Position numbers and translations under genes: made by a program
The notes under the pieces: generated by a model
Told to the model about the DNA's origin: nothing
Seen by the model: the letters and a program-made list of their open reading frames with translations, nothing else
Databases searched by the model: none
Assembly: GCA_016712345.1 (NCBI GenBank)
Contig: JADJRH010000001.1
Location: 3,968,001 to 4,032,000 of the forward strand
Source of the DNA: Polyangiaceae bacterium
GTDB taxonomy: Bacteria; Myxococcota_A; Polyangia; Polyangiales; Polyangiaceae
DNA: 64,000 nucleotides
Direction: 5' to 3'
Shown: positions 1 through 9,370 of the stretch, piece by piece
Numbering within the stretch: the stretch's first letter is position 1
Layout of the letters: every line of letters begins with the position of its first letter

Positions 1-14
1 AGCAGCGGCGAACG

Positions 15-950
15 GTGGCGCTCGGTCGCGTGATCAACATTCAGCGCCGCCTCGCCGCCGCAAGCGCCGCCGACAAGGAGAAGAAAGACGTCGCGGTAAG
101 CAGCAGTCGCCGGCCGGCGCTTTCATCGGAAGGGTCCACTCCGCCGAGCAACCAACCCGTTTCGTCGCTCTCCCGAGCTGCGCCGCAACCGGCCCCGGCC
201 CCACGTCAGGATCCACCTCGCATCGAGTTGCGACCTCCCGAAATTAGGTCCAGTGACATTCGACAGGGCGAACCTACGGTGCCCTCAAAAACCCTCGAAC
301 GCAGGCGGCCCACCGCGGAGCCCGCTCGCCCGAGCGCGCCCATCGCCGCCGCGCGACGCATCGGTGTGCGCCCATTTCCCGAAAGGTTCGTAGGTCGCTT
401 TCAAGTTCGCGGGCCCGTGCTTCGCGCTGTCGATCGCTCGGTTGTCGAGATCTACGGCCAGCGTGAACGCGACGAAGTCGTCAAAAATCTCCCGGCGAAA
501 TACGCGTCTGATTTTGTTCAGGGCTCCATCAACGCGATGGTGCGCTACGAGCTTGAAGAACTCGATGCGTACATGGAGCTTGCGACCGACCTCCTTCTCC
601 ACGATGTCGAACGCTGGCGTGAACTCGGCCGACACGCGGTGGGTGGAGAACTCTACAACGTTGTAAAAAGCCTTCTTCGCCCCTCTCCCGACTATTCGTC
701 GCTCATCCGCCGCGGCGCGATTGTGTGGGCTCAACTCTTCAGCTTTGGCGTTTGGAAAGCCGGTACCTCCGCCGCTGGGCGCACGACGCTTCAGATCGCC
801 GAGTTTGAGCCGGCGGCGTCCACGTTGCGCCAATGGGTTGCGGGCATGCTCGAAGAAACCGCCCGCCGCGCGCTCAGCGCCGACGTGAAAGTGACGATTA
901 CCGGCGGCGAAATGGCGTTCATGCCCGAACTCACCTGCGAACTTTCTTGA
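15..950 (+). CDS. Hypothetical protein, possibly truncated at the left edge
   Basis: I do not recognise this 311-residue protein with certainty. The first 120 residues are rich in Pro, Ser, Arg and Ala and look disordered. A folded alpha/beta part begins near residue 120 (VGRFQVRGPVL) and runs to the end. It contains a helical stretch (VRYELEELDAYMELA) and an acidic, amphipathic C-terminus. There is no signal peptide or membrane segment, so it is probably cytoplasmic. The GTG at 15 is the first possible start, but the 14 bases before it have no in-frame stop, so the true start may lie outside the window. The size and layout recall the myxobacterial lineage-specific families such as DUF2378/TIGR02265, but this is only an impression. 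Confidence 0.6.
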   Translation: MALGRVINIQRRLAAASAADKEKKDVAVSSSRRPALSSEGSTPPSNQPVSSLSRAAPQPAPAPRQDPPRIELRPPEIRSSDIRQGEPTVPSKTLERRRPTAEPARPSAPIAAARRIGVRPFPERFVGRFQVRGPVLRAVDRSVVEIYGQRERDEVVKNLPAKYASDFVQGSINAMVRYELEELDAYMELATDLLLHDVERWRELGRHAVGGELYNVVKSLLRPSPDYSSLIRRGAIVWAQLFSFGVWKAGTSAAGRTTLQIAEFEPAASTLRQWVAGMLEETARRALSADVKVTITGGEMAFMPELTCELS

Positions 951-1113
951 AGTGTACACTTGTGTGCCGCGCTCTGAATATGTCGGCGCATTGATAGAAA
1001 CTGCGTGGGCTCCCTATGCCGGGTCGCGGCGGCCTCCGCGGCCTCGCCGAGACATTTTCGGTTTGTGAACGCTTCGCCGTTCAGCGCATCACCTCGCGCG
1101 CTAACATCGCCCA

Positions 1114-2385
1114 ATGCGCTTTGGTTCACCCGACGGCGAGCGTTCCCCACTTCCCGCCGCGCTGGGCTTCTTGGTGTACTTCGTGTCTACGGTCACGGCC
1201 TGCGCAACGGGCGGCGAGGTCGACGCCACCGGCACCGGCTCTGGAGCCGCGGGCACCGGCGGCACAGGTGGAAGCGCCGGAGCCGAAACCACGGGCAGCT
1301 CCACTTCATCGTCTTCGACCGGCGGGTCCACTCAAAGCACCACGTCGTCCACGCTCGCCTTCGTGGCGAGTGAATGTCCAGAAGGCAGCTACGCGGTGGG
1401 CCTTAACTTTGAAAATGCCCTCTCCTGCCAACCGTTTCTCCCAGCGGTGCGTGAAGCCATTAACAGCACCTGTTCCGTTTACCTCGGTTGGCGAGACGCG
1501 TGCACAGAGTGTGATCTTCCTCCCACGAAGTGGGGTGTTGCCGCCGCCGGCAGTTGCACCAACGGTGTTGGTACAGACAACACATGCACGTTGCCCACGC
1601 TTGACGCTCTACCGGTTCAGCTTTTTGGGTTGAACTTTGACGGTGACGTGAACGCCGACGACAAGATTCACATCGGCTTTCATTGTCCCGCCCCGAGCGC
1701 AGAAACACACGTTGGCCCCTGTGAATTGAACGAGTTCGCCACATCTATCGGTGAGGTTACAGATTGTATACATGCCGCATCTTCAACCCTCGAACACGTT
1801 CGAACCCGCTGCGGCCTGTATTTCGGTTGGCGCGACGCATGTGACGGCTGCACAAGCGCCCCAGACAGGTGGGGTCAAGTTGGTCCCACCGGTTGCACGG
1901 TAGGCCTGGGTGACACCAACACCTGCTCCATTGCCATGTTGGGCGATCAAAACGTTCAACTCTTTGGGCTGTCCACCGGGGGGGATGTCGACGGCAATGA
2001 TAAACTCTATACCGCGCTTCATTGCAATTCACCCCCGGCCCCCGTCACCACAGAAACAAAGGGCTCGTGTCCCAGCGGTCAACTCATTAAAAAGCTCGCA
2101 GCAGACGGCACAATCACCTGTGAAACTCCCACGTTGCTTGTTGCCAACTACTTTGATCAACAATGCACCTTTTATTTCGGCTGGAGCGACGGCTGCGATG
2201 GTTGTGAAGATCCTCCCGCAAAGTGGGGCCGCATGCGCAACGGCTTTTGCACGAACGACAGTGGAGTCGACAACACGTGCACTCAAACGATACTGGGAGG
2301 TAAAACCCTGGCCATGTTTGGCCTTAGTACCGACGGCGATGTGGACGGCAATGACAAACTCTATGTCGGCTTCCGCTGCCAATAA
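1114..2385 (+). CDS. Secreted lipoprotein with three copies of an unnamed Cys-rich domain
   Basis: A hydrophobic N-terminus ends in a lipobox-like VTAC, so the mature protein is probably lipidated and exported. A Gly/Ser/Thr linker follows (to about residue 80). Three homologous units of roughly 100 residues make up the rest. Each has the order: Cys pair, C-x-h-Y-h-G-W-x-D-x-C-x2-C, a KWG or RWG, C-T...N-T-C, LFGL, then D-G-D-V-[ND]-x-[ND]-D-K and a final Cys. The DGDVDGNDK loop resembles a calcium-binding acidic loop. The Cys spacing suggests disulfides rather than metal clusters. I cannot name the domain. It stands alone in front of a zinc-ribbon gene on the same strand (50-bp gap). Confidence 0.85.
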   Translation: MRFGSPDGERSPLPAALGFLVYFVSTVTACATGGEVDATGTGSGAAGTGGTGGSAGAETTGSSTSSSSTGGSTQSTTSSTLAFVASECPEGSYAVGLNFENALSCQPFLPAVREAINSTCSVYLGWRDACTECDLPPTKWGVAAAGSCTNGVGTDNTCTLPTLDALPVQLFGLNFDGDVNADDKIHIGFHCPAPSAETHVGPCELNEFATSIGEVTDCIHAASSTLEHVRTRCGLYFGWRDACDGCTSAPDRWGQVGPTGCTVGLGDTNTCSIAMLGDQNVQLFGLSTGGDVDGNDKLYTALHCNSPPAPVTTETKGSCPSGQLIKKLAADGTITCETPTLLVANYFDQQCTFYFGWSDGCDGCEDPPAKWGRMRNGFCTNDSGVDNTCTQTILGGKTLAMFGLSTDGDVDGNDKLYVGFRCQ

Positions 2386-2435
2386 ACGCTTCCATACTCG
2401 GCTGCTCGATACCCTTTCAACACGCCAAGGACCGC

Positions 2436-3014
2436 ATGAACCAGGTTATTTGCGCAGAATGCAGGGCGACAGTTCCGCAGTCTGAAACAACGTATTCGCC
2501 TCAAGGCGCTTTGCTCTGCGGCCGATGTTCACAAGCCCATGCAGCCCACGCTCAAGTGGAGAGGGCCCGCGACGCCGCGGCTCACCAAGCGGCCCTGGGG
2601 CGCGGAATCGGCGATATTGTCAACTTAATCTCTGTTGAGGCCAAGGCGGGCAGTCTACATCGCGAAATTGCCGAGGCGAGACACACGGCGGTACAGCCCC
2701 AATCCACCACAGTTGCCTGTTTCCGATGCCGAACAGTTGTGCCTCGCGGCGCGACAACCTTATCGCTTGAAGGTGAGCCCATGTGCTCGGCGTGCAATGC
2801 GGCGTACGACCCGGTTGCAGAGCGTAAGCGCATTGAAGGCAGCTTGTTTCTGGGCTTTTTATGGGGCTTCTTCTTATCAGTTATCGGCATTGGGCTTGTG
2901 TACGCGCTTAATCGAAAACCCGCAGAAAAGAAGGGCGCCGTGGTCGGTGCGGCCATAGCCTTCGGCCTTTTCTACTTTATCGTCGTCCCGATTCTGACCG
3001 CTTCCAAACGCTAA
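2436..3014 (+). CDS. Double zinc-ribbon membrane protein
   Basis: This 192-residue protein has two CxxC...CxxC zinc-ribbon-like knuckles. The first is near residues 5-32 (CAEC, then CGRC) and the second near residues 91-120 (CFRC, then CSAC). Two hydrophobic helices near the C-terminus follow, separated by a short loop with charged residues (LNRKPAEKK). The ribbons are probably cytoplasmic and the helices anchor the protein in the inner membrane. Zinc-ribbon plus membrane-helix proteins of this type are common in Myxococcota, but I know of no defined role. The ATG at 2436 follows the preceding stop by 50 bp and could share its transcript. Confidence 0.75.
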   Translation: MNQVICAECRATVPQSETTYSPQGALLCGRCSQAHAAHAQVERARDAAAHQAALGRGIGDIVNLISVEAKAGSLHREIAEARHTAVQPQSTTVACFRCRTVVPRGATTLSLEGEPMCSACNAAYDPVAERKRIEGSLFLGFLWGFFLSVIGIGLVYALNRKPAEKKGAVVGAAIAFGLFYFIVVPILTASKR

Positions 3015-3128
3015 AGCACCAAACCGTTACTTTTTTCACCCGGCGCAGATCTTTTGCTCGGGGTGTACGTCCAGCGCCCCATCCAGCGTTTAGCCGGGGG
3101 CCCTTCGGCCGACACCAACGGAGTTTTT

Positions 3129-4567
3129 ATGCGCCTTGCCTTCGCGACCGCAATTCTGTCCATTGTGGGTTTCGGATGTGCTGCTCCTCTCGCTGTGGCG
3201 GTAAGCAGTACCGACCCCAAACCCGCGCCCATTCAGGTAGCGACAGGCCCCACCCCATTTGACAATATTGAGGAGACCGGAGCCGCCAAGAGTTGGGTAG
3301 GCGCCGCGGGCCTCAGTGAACTGGTCATGGAGGGAACGTCCGAAACAATGTTGGGCGTATGGGTAGATGTTCCTACCAAGTCAAATCAAACAGCCCCAAA
3401 CTCGGCAGTTGCCCTCGTTGTCGACACCTCCGGTTCAATGAAGGGCAACAAGATCCAACACGCCCGTCAAGCAGCGGGTCAGGTCATTCAAAAGCTCAAC
3501 GTGACCGACATGGCCAGCTTGTACAGCTTTTCCGACGACGTGACCGAACTTGTCGCCCTCACAAGCCTCTCTCTCCCCACGCGAACTCGCTTTTTTGCCG
3601 AAATCGACCGCCTCACGCCCACCGGCTCTACCAATCTTTTGAGGGAATTCGCTCCGGTGAGCGCTCGGTTTTCTCCGCTCCCTCAAACTACCCCGTGCGC
3701 CGTGTCATTGTCATTTCAGACGGTCAGGCCAACGTTGGCCCCACTTCGCCTGAAGTGCTCGGCGCGCTGGCAACTCGCGGTTCAGAACAGGGCATTCAGG
3801 TCACGGCGGTTGGGGTTGGACTTGACTATGACGAACGCACTCTCAACGCGCTTGCCATCAACTCCAGCGGTCGACTCTACCACATGACCGAGTCGAGTGA
3901 ACTCGCCGGCATTTTAGACCAGGAAATGGGGCTGATCCGTTCCACCGCGGCAACCGACGCTTCAATTGAAATTGTACCCGCCCCCGGGGTAGAAATTCTG
4001 GGTATAGAAAAGACCCGTTTCAATCGCGAAAACGGCTCGGTAAAAGTTCCACTCGGGAGCATGTTCTCCGGTCAACACCGAGAAATGCTTGTTCGAGTGC
4101 GCGTTTCCACCCCCACCCAAGGTACACATCCCCTTGCCAGTGTTCGGCTGCACTTCAGAGATCCGTCCGATGGGAATATCGACCGCGTGCAAGAAACGGT
4201 TGCCCGTTATCAGGTTACAAAAAATCGCGATGAAATTGCCAAAAACGAAAACGCGCGCACCAAAGATATTCTGACCATTGTTGAGGCCGGCAAGTTGGCC
4301 GACGCGGCCGCAGTCAAAGCTGAACAGGGTGATATCGAAAGGGCGGCCCAAGAACTTGCCCAAGCCGAACAAAAGCTTTTGGCGCAGGCCGCCGCTATCA
4401 AAGACGAAGCTGCCAAAAAGCGCGTTGTGGCCAATGCCGCCAACATCACAAAAGCGCGCAAAGCTGCCGACGCAGCGGTGGCCGCTCCCGCCGCCGCCAA
4501 ACCCGCCGCCGCCCGCGCCGTAAAGCTTGAAACCAATCAAGCGGGCATGCGAAACGCCGGATTTTAA
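3129..4567 (+). pseudogene. VWA-domain lipoprotein interrupted by a frameshift
   Basis: The ATG at 3129 begins a lipoprotein signal peptide ending in GFGC. A von Willebrand factor A domain follows, with the MIDAS motif DTSGS and a TPTGSTN segment. The frame is lost at the T-run 3637-3640. Translation of the frame that runs from 3359 to 4567 continues the same domain without a gap (FEGIRSGE, VIVISDGQANVG, then a beta-rich region and an Ala/Lys-rich C-terminal helix). Adding one T joins the halves into about 480 residues of a Ca-activated-channel/VWA-like surface protein. As written, the product stops near 3887. A sequencing error is as likely as real loss. The C-terminal 150 residues look like a coiled coil or helical stalk. 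Confidence 0.8.
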
Positions 4568-5373
4568 CCGCTTTTCAACCAGGGACCGCGCCTTCTTATC
4601 CAATCAATCACCGGTTGAGGCATTGCCACTGCGGCAGCCGTCATTGCGCGCGTCAACACTCCAGGCAAACACTCCGCTTCGTTATTGAAGAGGGCTTCGA
4701 GGCCGGCTTGAGCCACACTTTCAGCCGGCATCATGACGCCCAGTTTTTTTGCGAGGTCCACGGGCACAACGTTGGGATCGTATAACCCTGTGGCCGTGGC
4801 GCCCGGCGCCAAACAAGTGACGTTGACACCGTAGGGTGCAAGTTCACTGCGCAGGGCATTGGCAAAACCTCGCAGGTATTTTTTTGTGCTTCCGTAATAG
4901 GCAATTCCTGGAAAGTCACGCCACGCCGAAATGCTTGAGACGAATAAAATGTGCCCTTTTCCCCGGCTCCGCATCCCTTTTGAAAAGAGTGTTGCCAGCA
5001 GAGAAGGTGTTGTCACATGGAGCGCCAACATCCGATTGGCCGCCGTGGGATCGGTGTCGGCAACTTCGCCGAAAAAAAACATTCCCGCGTTGTTAATTAA
5101 AATATCCACGGTCAATTGGAGTGACCCAACCCGCTCAAACAGCTCCTCAGCAGCTTTAGAATGCGCCAAATCCATTACAATTGGAAACACCGCGGCGCCG
5201 AACCGACAGCGAAGATCGCGGGCGGCCTGATGCAACGGTTCTTCCCGGTGGCTCACCACAATTAGTTGATAGCCCCGAGCCGCCAATAACCGCGCCATTT
5301 CAAGCCCGATCCCCGAACAGGCTCCTGTGAGCAGCACCGTTTTATTGCCCGGTGTAGCGCGCGGAATTTTCAC
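4564..5373 (-). CDS. Short-chain dehydrogenase/reductase
   Basis: This is a classical SDR of about 269 residues. It shows the N-terminal nucleotide motif TGACSGIG, the NNAG motif, a catalytic Ser in SSIS, and the Y-x3-K pair in YYGSTKK. The C-terminus carries a helical extension with a hydrophobic stretch (TAAAVAMPQP). It probably reduces or oxidises a carbonyl or hydroxyl group with NAD(P)H; the substrate is unknown. I chose the GTG at 5373 because it overlaps the stop of the upstream flavin oxidoreductase in a GTGA arrangement with GGAG upstream. Longer reading would run deep into that gene. Coupled translation suggests the two enzymes act on the same compound. Its stop touches the stop of the convergent VWA gene. 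Confidence 0.9.
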   Translation of the reverse strand: MKIPRATPGNKTVLLTGACSGIGLEMARLLAARGYQLIVVSHREEPLHQAARDLRCRFGAAVFPIVMDLAHSKAAEELFERVGSLQLTVDILINNAGMFFFGEVADTDPTAANRMLALHVTTPSLLATLFSKGMRSRGKGHILFVSSISAWRDFPGIAYYGSTKKYLRGFANALRSELAPYGVNVTCLAPGATATGLYDPNVVPVDLAKKLGVMMPAESVAQAGLEALFNNEAECLPGVLTRAMTAAAVAMPQPVIDWIRRRGPWLKSG

Positions 5374-6575
5374 AAACTCTCCAGGTGTTTTTGCAACCGA
5401 TAGCGAACATTTTCGAGCGGCGGCTCGCGAAAGTGGCAAGCCATATGCGTTGTATAGATCCGCGCAGCGCAATAGTTGCAATGATCACATGGGGCAGAAG
5501 CCCCTTCTTGAGCGAGCTTTTTAATAAAGTCGGGGTCGATAATCAATGCCCTCGCCATGGCAATGGCCTGAAAGCCCTCTTTTAAAACAGCTTCACAGTC
5601 CTCCCGTGACGTGACGCCGCCCACGTAGATAAGCGGCAGTTTTACCTCGCGTTGAATAACTTTTGCGTCTCTCAAAAAGTACGTTTTTTCATAAGGCACT
5701 TTGGGCACAAGCATTTTCCCGAAGAGGCGTGCACCCATCTTTAGTACTTTTTCAGTCATTAATTCTGCCATAACATCGGTGGGCATTGCGCCGCGCAGAA
5801 TGTACATGGGTGAGCGGCTCACAAAACCGCCCGAGAGCACCAATGCATCCACCCCCAACTGTTCGAGTTGTCGCGCTATCAACACACCTTCATCAAGTGT
5901 TTGGCCGCCCGCAAAACCGTCGGACAGATTCATCTTCACAACCACCGCGATATCGCTTTCGGCGGCGGCACGCACCTGTTCAATGACCTCGCACATAAAG
6001 CGCATGCGACCGTCAATAGAACCGCCGTATTTGTCCTTTCGGCGGTTTGTATAGGGGCTCAAAAATTGACTGATCAGGTAGCCATGACCGGCGTGCACCT
6101 CCACGGCGTTAAAACCCGCTTCTCGCGCCAAATGCACCGCGTTTCCAAAGCTCGTCGCAACCCGTTTGATATCATCGCCGGTCATTGCGCGAGGCCATGT
6201 GAGCGCATAAAGATTTGGCCGGGCCGACGGCGCAATGGGTCTACCTCCCGCAACAGCGCTCTTTGCCATGTTTCCGCAATGCCCAATTTGGATTGCCGCG
6301 GCCGCCCCTTCCTTGTGTACGCATTCTGTCAGTTTTCTAAGATCGGCCACAATTTCGGGGCGAATCCAGAGCTGATGAGGAAACGACAACCCACTTTGTT
6401 CAACAGCCGCATAAGCAACGGTTGTCATTCCAATACCACCCGCGGCCACGCTGCGATGGTATTCAATCAATTCGGCAGAGGGGTTGTGCCCATTGCACAT
6501 TCCCTCAAACGCAGAGGCGCGGACCGTTCGATTGCGAAGTGTTAATGGGCCAATGTTTAACGGCGTAAAAATCAC
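5370..6575 (-). CDS. Old-yellow-enzyme-type NADH:flavin oxidoreductase
   Basis: The protein is an FMN TIM barrel of the OYE family. Family signatures are FTPLNIGPLTLRNR at the start, HAGHGYLISQFLSP with the following YGGS, and a phosphate-binding end region (GGVTSREDCE, AMARALIIDP). Near the C-terminus CDHCNYC is followed by a further Cys, which resembles the [4Fe-4S] site of 2,4-dienoyl-CoA reductases, but no C-terminal FAD/NAD domain is present. It would reduce activated C=C bonds. The start chosen is the GTG at 6575, directly before the conserved FTPLNIG and preceded by GGAAAG. The open frame continues upstream but looks non-coding. It is translationally coupled to the SDR. Confidence 0.88.
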   Translation of the reverse strand: MIFTPLNIGPLTLRNRTVRASAFEGMCNGHNPSAELIEYHRSVAAGGIGMTTVAYAAVEQSGLSFPHQLWIRPEIVADLRKLTECVHKEGAAAAIQIGHCGNMAKSAVAGGRPIAPSARPNLYALTWPRAMTGDDIKRVATSFGNAVHLAREAGFNAVEVHAGHGYLISQFLSPYTNRRKDKYGGSIDGRMRFMCEVIEQVRAAAESDIAVVVKMNLSDGFAGGQTLDEGVLIARQLEQLGVDALVLSGGFVSRSPMYILRGAMPTDVMAELMTEKVLKMGARLFGKMLVPKVPYEKTYFLRDAKVIQREVKLPLIYVGGVTSREDCEAVLKEGFQAIAMARALIIDPDFIKKLAQEGASAPCDHCNYCAARIYTTHMACHFREPPLENVRYRLQKHLESL

Positions 6576-6603
6576 AGCGACGCACTTTCCAAGTTGGTCC
6601 GGC

Positions 6604-8538
6604 TCATCCGAGGTTCGCACGTTGTTTTTGTAGCCCCGCGATCTCGGCCTCGGCCTGCGCTTCTTCTTCAGCGCTTTCCACGGTGCCTTCTTCTCCCGCG
6701 TGAACGCGCATTGCACCGAGTGAATGAAGCTCCTCCAATTGCGTTGTTTCGTGAAAGCGACTGAGAAGCGTTGGGGAGACCTGTTCAATCCACTTTCGAG
6801 ATTCTTCATCATCGCGCAGTTCATCGCGCAGGCGCGCAATTTCAATCGCCGGGGCGCCCTCTTTTGCGAGGGTCGCTCGCACCAAGTCGCGCATTAGCTC
6901 GTCGCGCGCGCCGATCGACAAGTCGGGCGGAGTTTGTTCAATCAGCCGATTGGCAGTTTCAAAGTCGCCTTTGGCCACCAACATGACCAATCTCACAGCG
7001 AACTGCGTGCGGTCATAAAACACATAGTCTTTTGGAACCTGCGATAATTCCGCAGCGGCAAGGTCGGTCTTTTGGAGAGCAGCCAATGTGTACGCTCGGG
7101 CCGCGGTGAGCGCGGGCCCAACAGAACCGCCCGCCGCGGCGCGGGCGCCCACGGTTTTCAGCTTGTCGCGTCCGGCGTCAATCAATTGAATCGCTTCGTT
7201 TAGAGCGCCTTTTCGCTCGGCATTAACGGCCAAAAACAAATAGGCCTGGGCGGCGGTGAGGGTCTGTTTGCTTTTTGAAAGCTGCCGAAGTTCATCGTCG
7301 ACATCTTCGCCTTTGGCGATGGCAACCGACAATCGGTGCAGTGTTTTTGCGTCGGCCTGGGCGCGGCGAAGAACACGCACGAACAGAGCAACCAGCGCAG
7401 CGGCTACTCCAACCCCGTAGAGCATTGCCCAGGGTGTCTCCAGCACTGATGTTGTCGGCTGGCCTGGAATGCGTGTTTCAGGCCTCAGAACCTGCCAGAT
7501 CGCAAATACCATTGCAATTAGAATGACCCACAAAACGGCCACGCGAGTGCCACTGACGGCGCGCGACGGTGGAGCGAGTTTTGTTTGTTCAATCGCCTGC
7601 GCCGACGGTGCCAGTTGTGGAACGGGAATGTCGTCGATTTTTGGGGAAATGGAAGCTTGTTTTGGTGCAAACGCTGTGAGTTCAGGCGCGACGCATTCAA
7701 ACCATTGGCCCAGACTCAACTCTTCATCATTGTCTTTGTGTTTTGTTTCAGCAATCGTTCGATAAACGCTTTTTTTGGGGCTCTTTAATAAACGCTGCAT
7801 GGCCCGGTAAATCGAGCGCTCGCGCATGTCGAGCCGAGTTGACAACAGCCGTCGTTCACGGAGCAATACCTGCCCGAGAGCGTCTTTTTGGCCTTGTCGC
7901 TCCAATACCAATGCTTCTGCCAACGCCGCGTGAGCCAGCGCTTCCGCCGTGGACGCCCTCGCTCGCACTTCATTGACGTCGGTTATTGCCAACTCAAACT
8001 CACCCAAGGCCGCGTACGCAAACGCCCGAATGCCGCGTGCCGTTGCCCTTTGCAGATCATCGGTTGACTTAAACAAACTGCGCGGTTTTGATTGAAGTTC
8101 ATCTGAGCAATGAAGAACAGCCATTTTCAGATCGCCGGTGCGCAATGCTATCATCGCTCGCTGAATGCGAATTGACGATAACACGCCCGGCACCGTTCGG
8201 CCTTTTAATGAATCGAGAAGCGCCGAGGCTTCAGCCGTTTTTCCAGCTTGAATAAGGTTTAATGAAGTGGACAAAACCGGCGCAACAGCGCCGACGCTTG
8301 AACCCCATAATCCCAATGCGATAAAACAACCACCCGCGGCAATTGCAATGGACGGTAAAAACCATGCGCTAATGCCGCTGCCGATAAATACGAAGGCGAT
8401 CCCAGTGACCAACAGGGCCCCGCCGGAAAGCACATATCGTCGATAGATTCTCTGAAGAGCGGCAAATCCACTTAATGTGCTTGTGGGGGCACCCTTGTTT
8501 TTTCTCGGGGTAACATTGGCAAGTGTGTTGTTGGCCAT
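6604..8538 (-). CDS. Membrane protein with helical-repeat domains
   Basis: This 644-residue protein starts at an ATG (MANNTLANV) at 8538. Two hydrophobic helices lie near residues 38-80. A long alpha-helical region follows that resembles TPR-like helix pairs (residues 90-240). Two more membrane segments occur near residues 300-370 (VAVLWVILIAMVFAIW and LYGVGVAAALVALFV). A second helical-repeat block runs to the acidic C-terminus. The arrangement, membrane pair, helical repeats, membrane pair, helical repeats, suggests an internal duplication and a scaffolding role at the inner membrane. I cannot assign a specific function. It is 28 bp upstream of the OYE gene on the same strand, so it may belong to that transcript. 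Confidence 0.8.
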   Translation of the reverse strand: MANNTLANVTPRKNKGAPTSTLSGFAALQRIYRRYVLSGGALLVTGIAFVFIGSGISAWFLPSIAIAAGGCFIALGLWGSSVGAVAPVLSTSLNLIQAGKTAEASALLDSLKGRTVPGVLSSIRIQRAMIALRTGDLKMAVLHCSDELQSKPRSLFKSTDDLQRATARGIRAFAYAALGEFELAITDVNEVRARASTAEALAHAALAEALVLERQGQKDALGQVLLRERRLLSTRLDMRERSIYRAMQRLLKSPKKSVYRTIAETKHKDNDEELSLGQWFECVAPELTAFAPKQASISPKIDDIPVPQLAPSAQAIEQTKLAPPSRAVSGTRVAVLWVILIAMVFAIWQVLRPETRIPGQPTTSVLETPWAMLYGVGVAAALVALFVRVLRRAQADAKTLHRLSVAIAKGEDVDDELRQLSKSKQTLTAAQAYLFLAVNAERKGALNEAIQLIDAGRDKLKTVGARAAAGGSVGPALTAARAYTLAALQKTDLAAAELSQVPKDYVFYDRTQFAVRLVMLVAKGDFETANRLIEQTPPDLSIGARDELMRDLVRATLAKEGAPAIEIARLRDELRDDEESRKWIEQVSPTLLSRFHETTQLEELHSLGAMRVHAGEEGTVESAEEEAQAEAEIAGLQKQRANLG

Positions 8539-8664
8539 GGACCGCTGCACCTTCTTTACACCTTTTGGCAGCTTTGGGCGTCGGTTCCTTGTTGGTCGGG
8601 GACGGGGACCGAGACCAAATCTGGGCCCCTCGGCACACTCCGGTGCTAGATGTGGGTTCGACCG

Positions 8665-9210
8665 ATGTCGACACTGAAACAGAAGTGTACTCTTGCCGCC
8701 GCCATGCTGCTCTCCGTCTGCGGTGTTTCCGCTTGTTCGAGCTACAAATTGGCCGAGCCGCAGGCGCCGATTGTTCCTTGGGCACCGGCACCGGGAGGCC
8801 TCGCTACGGTGTGTGTGGTGAGAACCAGCGTTCTCGCCATGGCTGTTACGTTTCCGATACGCGACAACGGCGCCCTTGTTGGCGCAACTCGTGGCCCAAG
8901 CCGATTTTGTTATTATGCCGAGTCCGGCGAACATGAGATCTCGGTTGAAGCCGACTCAACTGAAACGGCCCATTTGTCCGCGGCGCCTGAAGGTCGATAT
9001 TTCTTAAAACTTGAGGTGGACAATATCGCCGGTTGGGTTCGCCCCAGATCGGTTTGGATTACAGAAGATCTCGCGCGCGAAGACTTTGACGGCTCGGTCT
9101 ACCAAGTTCTTGTGGGCGTTCCCGGCAGTGAAAAGTTGCCCGGCGAAGTGCCAATTGCTCCAGCCAAACCCGAAAGAGCTATTTCTTCTGTTCAATCGCC
9201 CAAAGGCTGA
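8665..9210 (+). CDS. Lipoprotein, DUF2846-like
   Basis: The ATG at 8665 starts a lipoprotein signal peptide with a SVCGVSAC-like end. The mature part is about 155 residues of beta-rich sequence. It has VCVVRTSVLA, an internal GA(T)RGPSRFCYYAESGEHEISVE segment, and a YFLKLEVDN strand. This matches the general pattern of DUF2846-type small periplasmic lipoproteins, in which a carbohydrate or PEGA-like sandwich is expected. The family call is tentative. It is divergent from the membrane protein at 6604-8538, with about 125 bp between them that must hold both promoters. Confidence 0.75.
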   Translation: MSTLKQKCTLAAAMLLSVCGVSACSSYKLAEPQAPIVPWAPAPGGLATVCVVRTSVLAMAVTFPIRDNGALVGATRGPSRFCYYAESGEHEISVEADSTETAHLSAAPEGRYFLKLEVDNIAGWVRPRSVWITEDLAREDFDGSVYQVLVGVPGSEKLPGEVPIAPAKPERAISSVQSPKG

Positions 9211-9370
9211 CCTAAGCGTTTTTGCGCGCGCAAACGTCTTTGAATACACGGCAGTGTAGCGCTTTGGACCTTTAGTTGGGATCGGGCGGCATACGAACGC
9301 TGGAAATCGCCGCAACTATTTACCGTTTGCTCGCGCTGCTTTTTGATATGGATGCGCTCGCCCGCGCTGT

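Noticed and set aside
1790..1812. tRNA T-loop-like GTTCGAACCCGC
   Set aside because: It lies in the Cys-repeat coding frame and no acceptor or anticodon stems are near.
9221..9234. Perfect palindrome TTTGCGCGCGCAAA after the DUF2846-like gene
   Set aside because: It could be a terminator stem, but no U tract follows, and GC-rich palindromes are common here.
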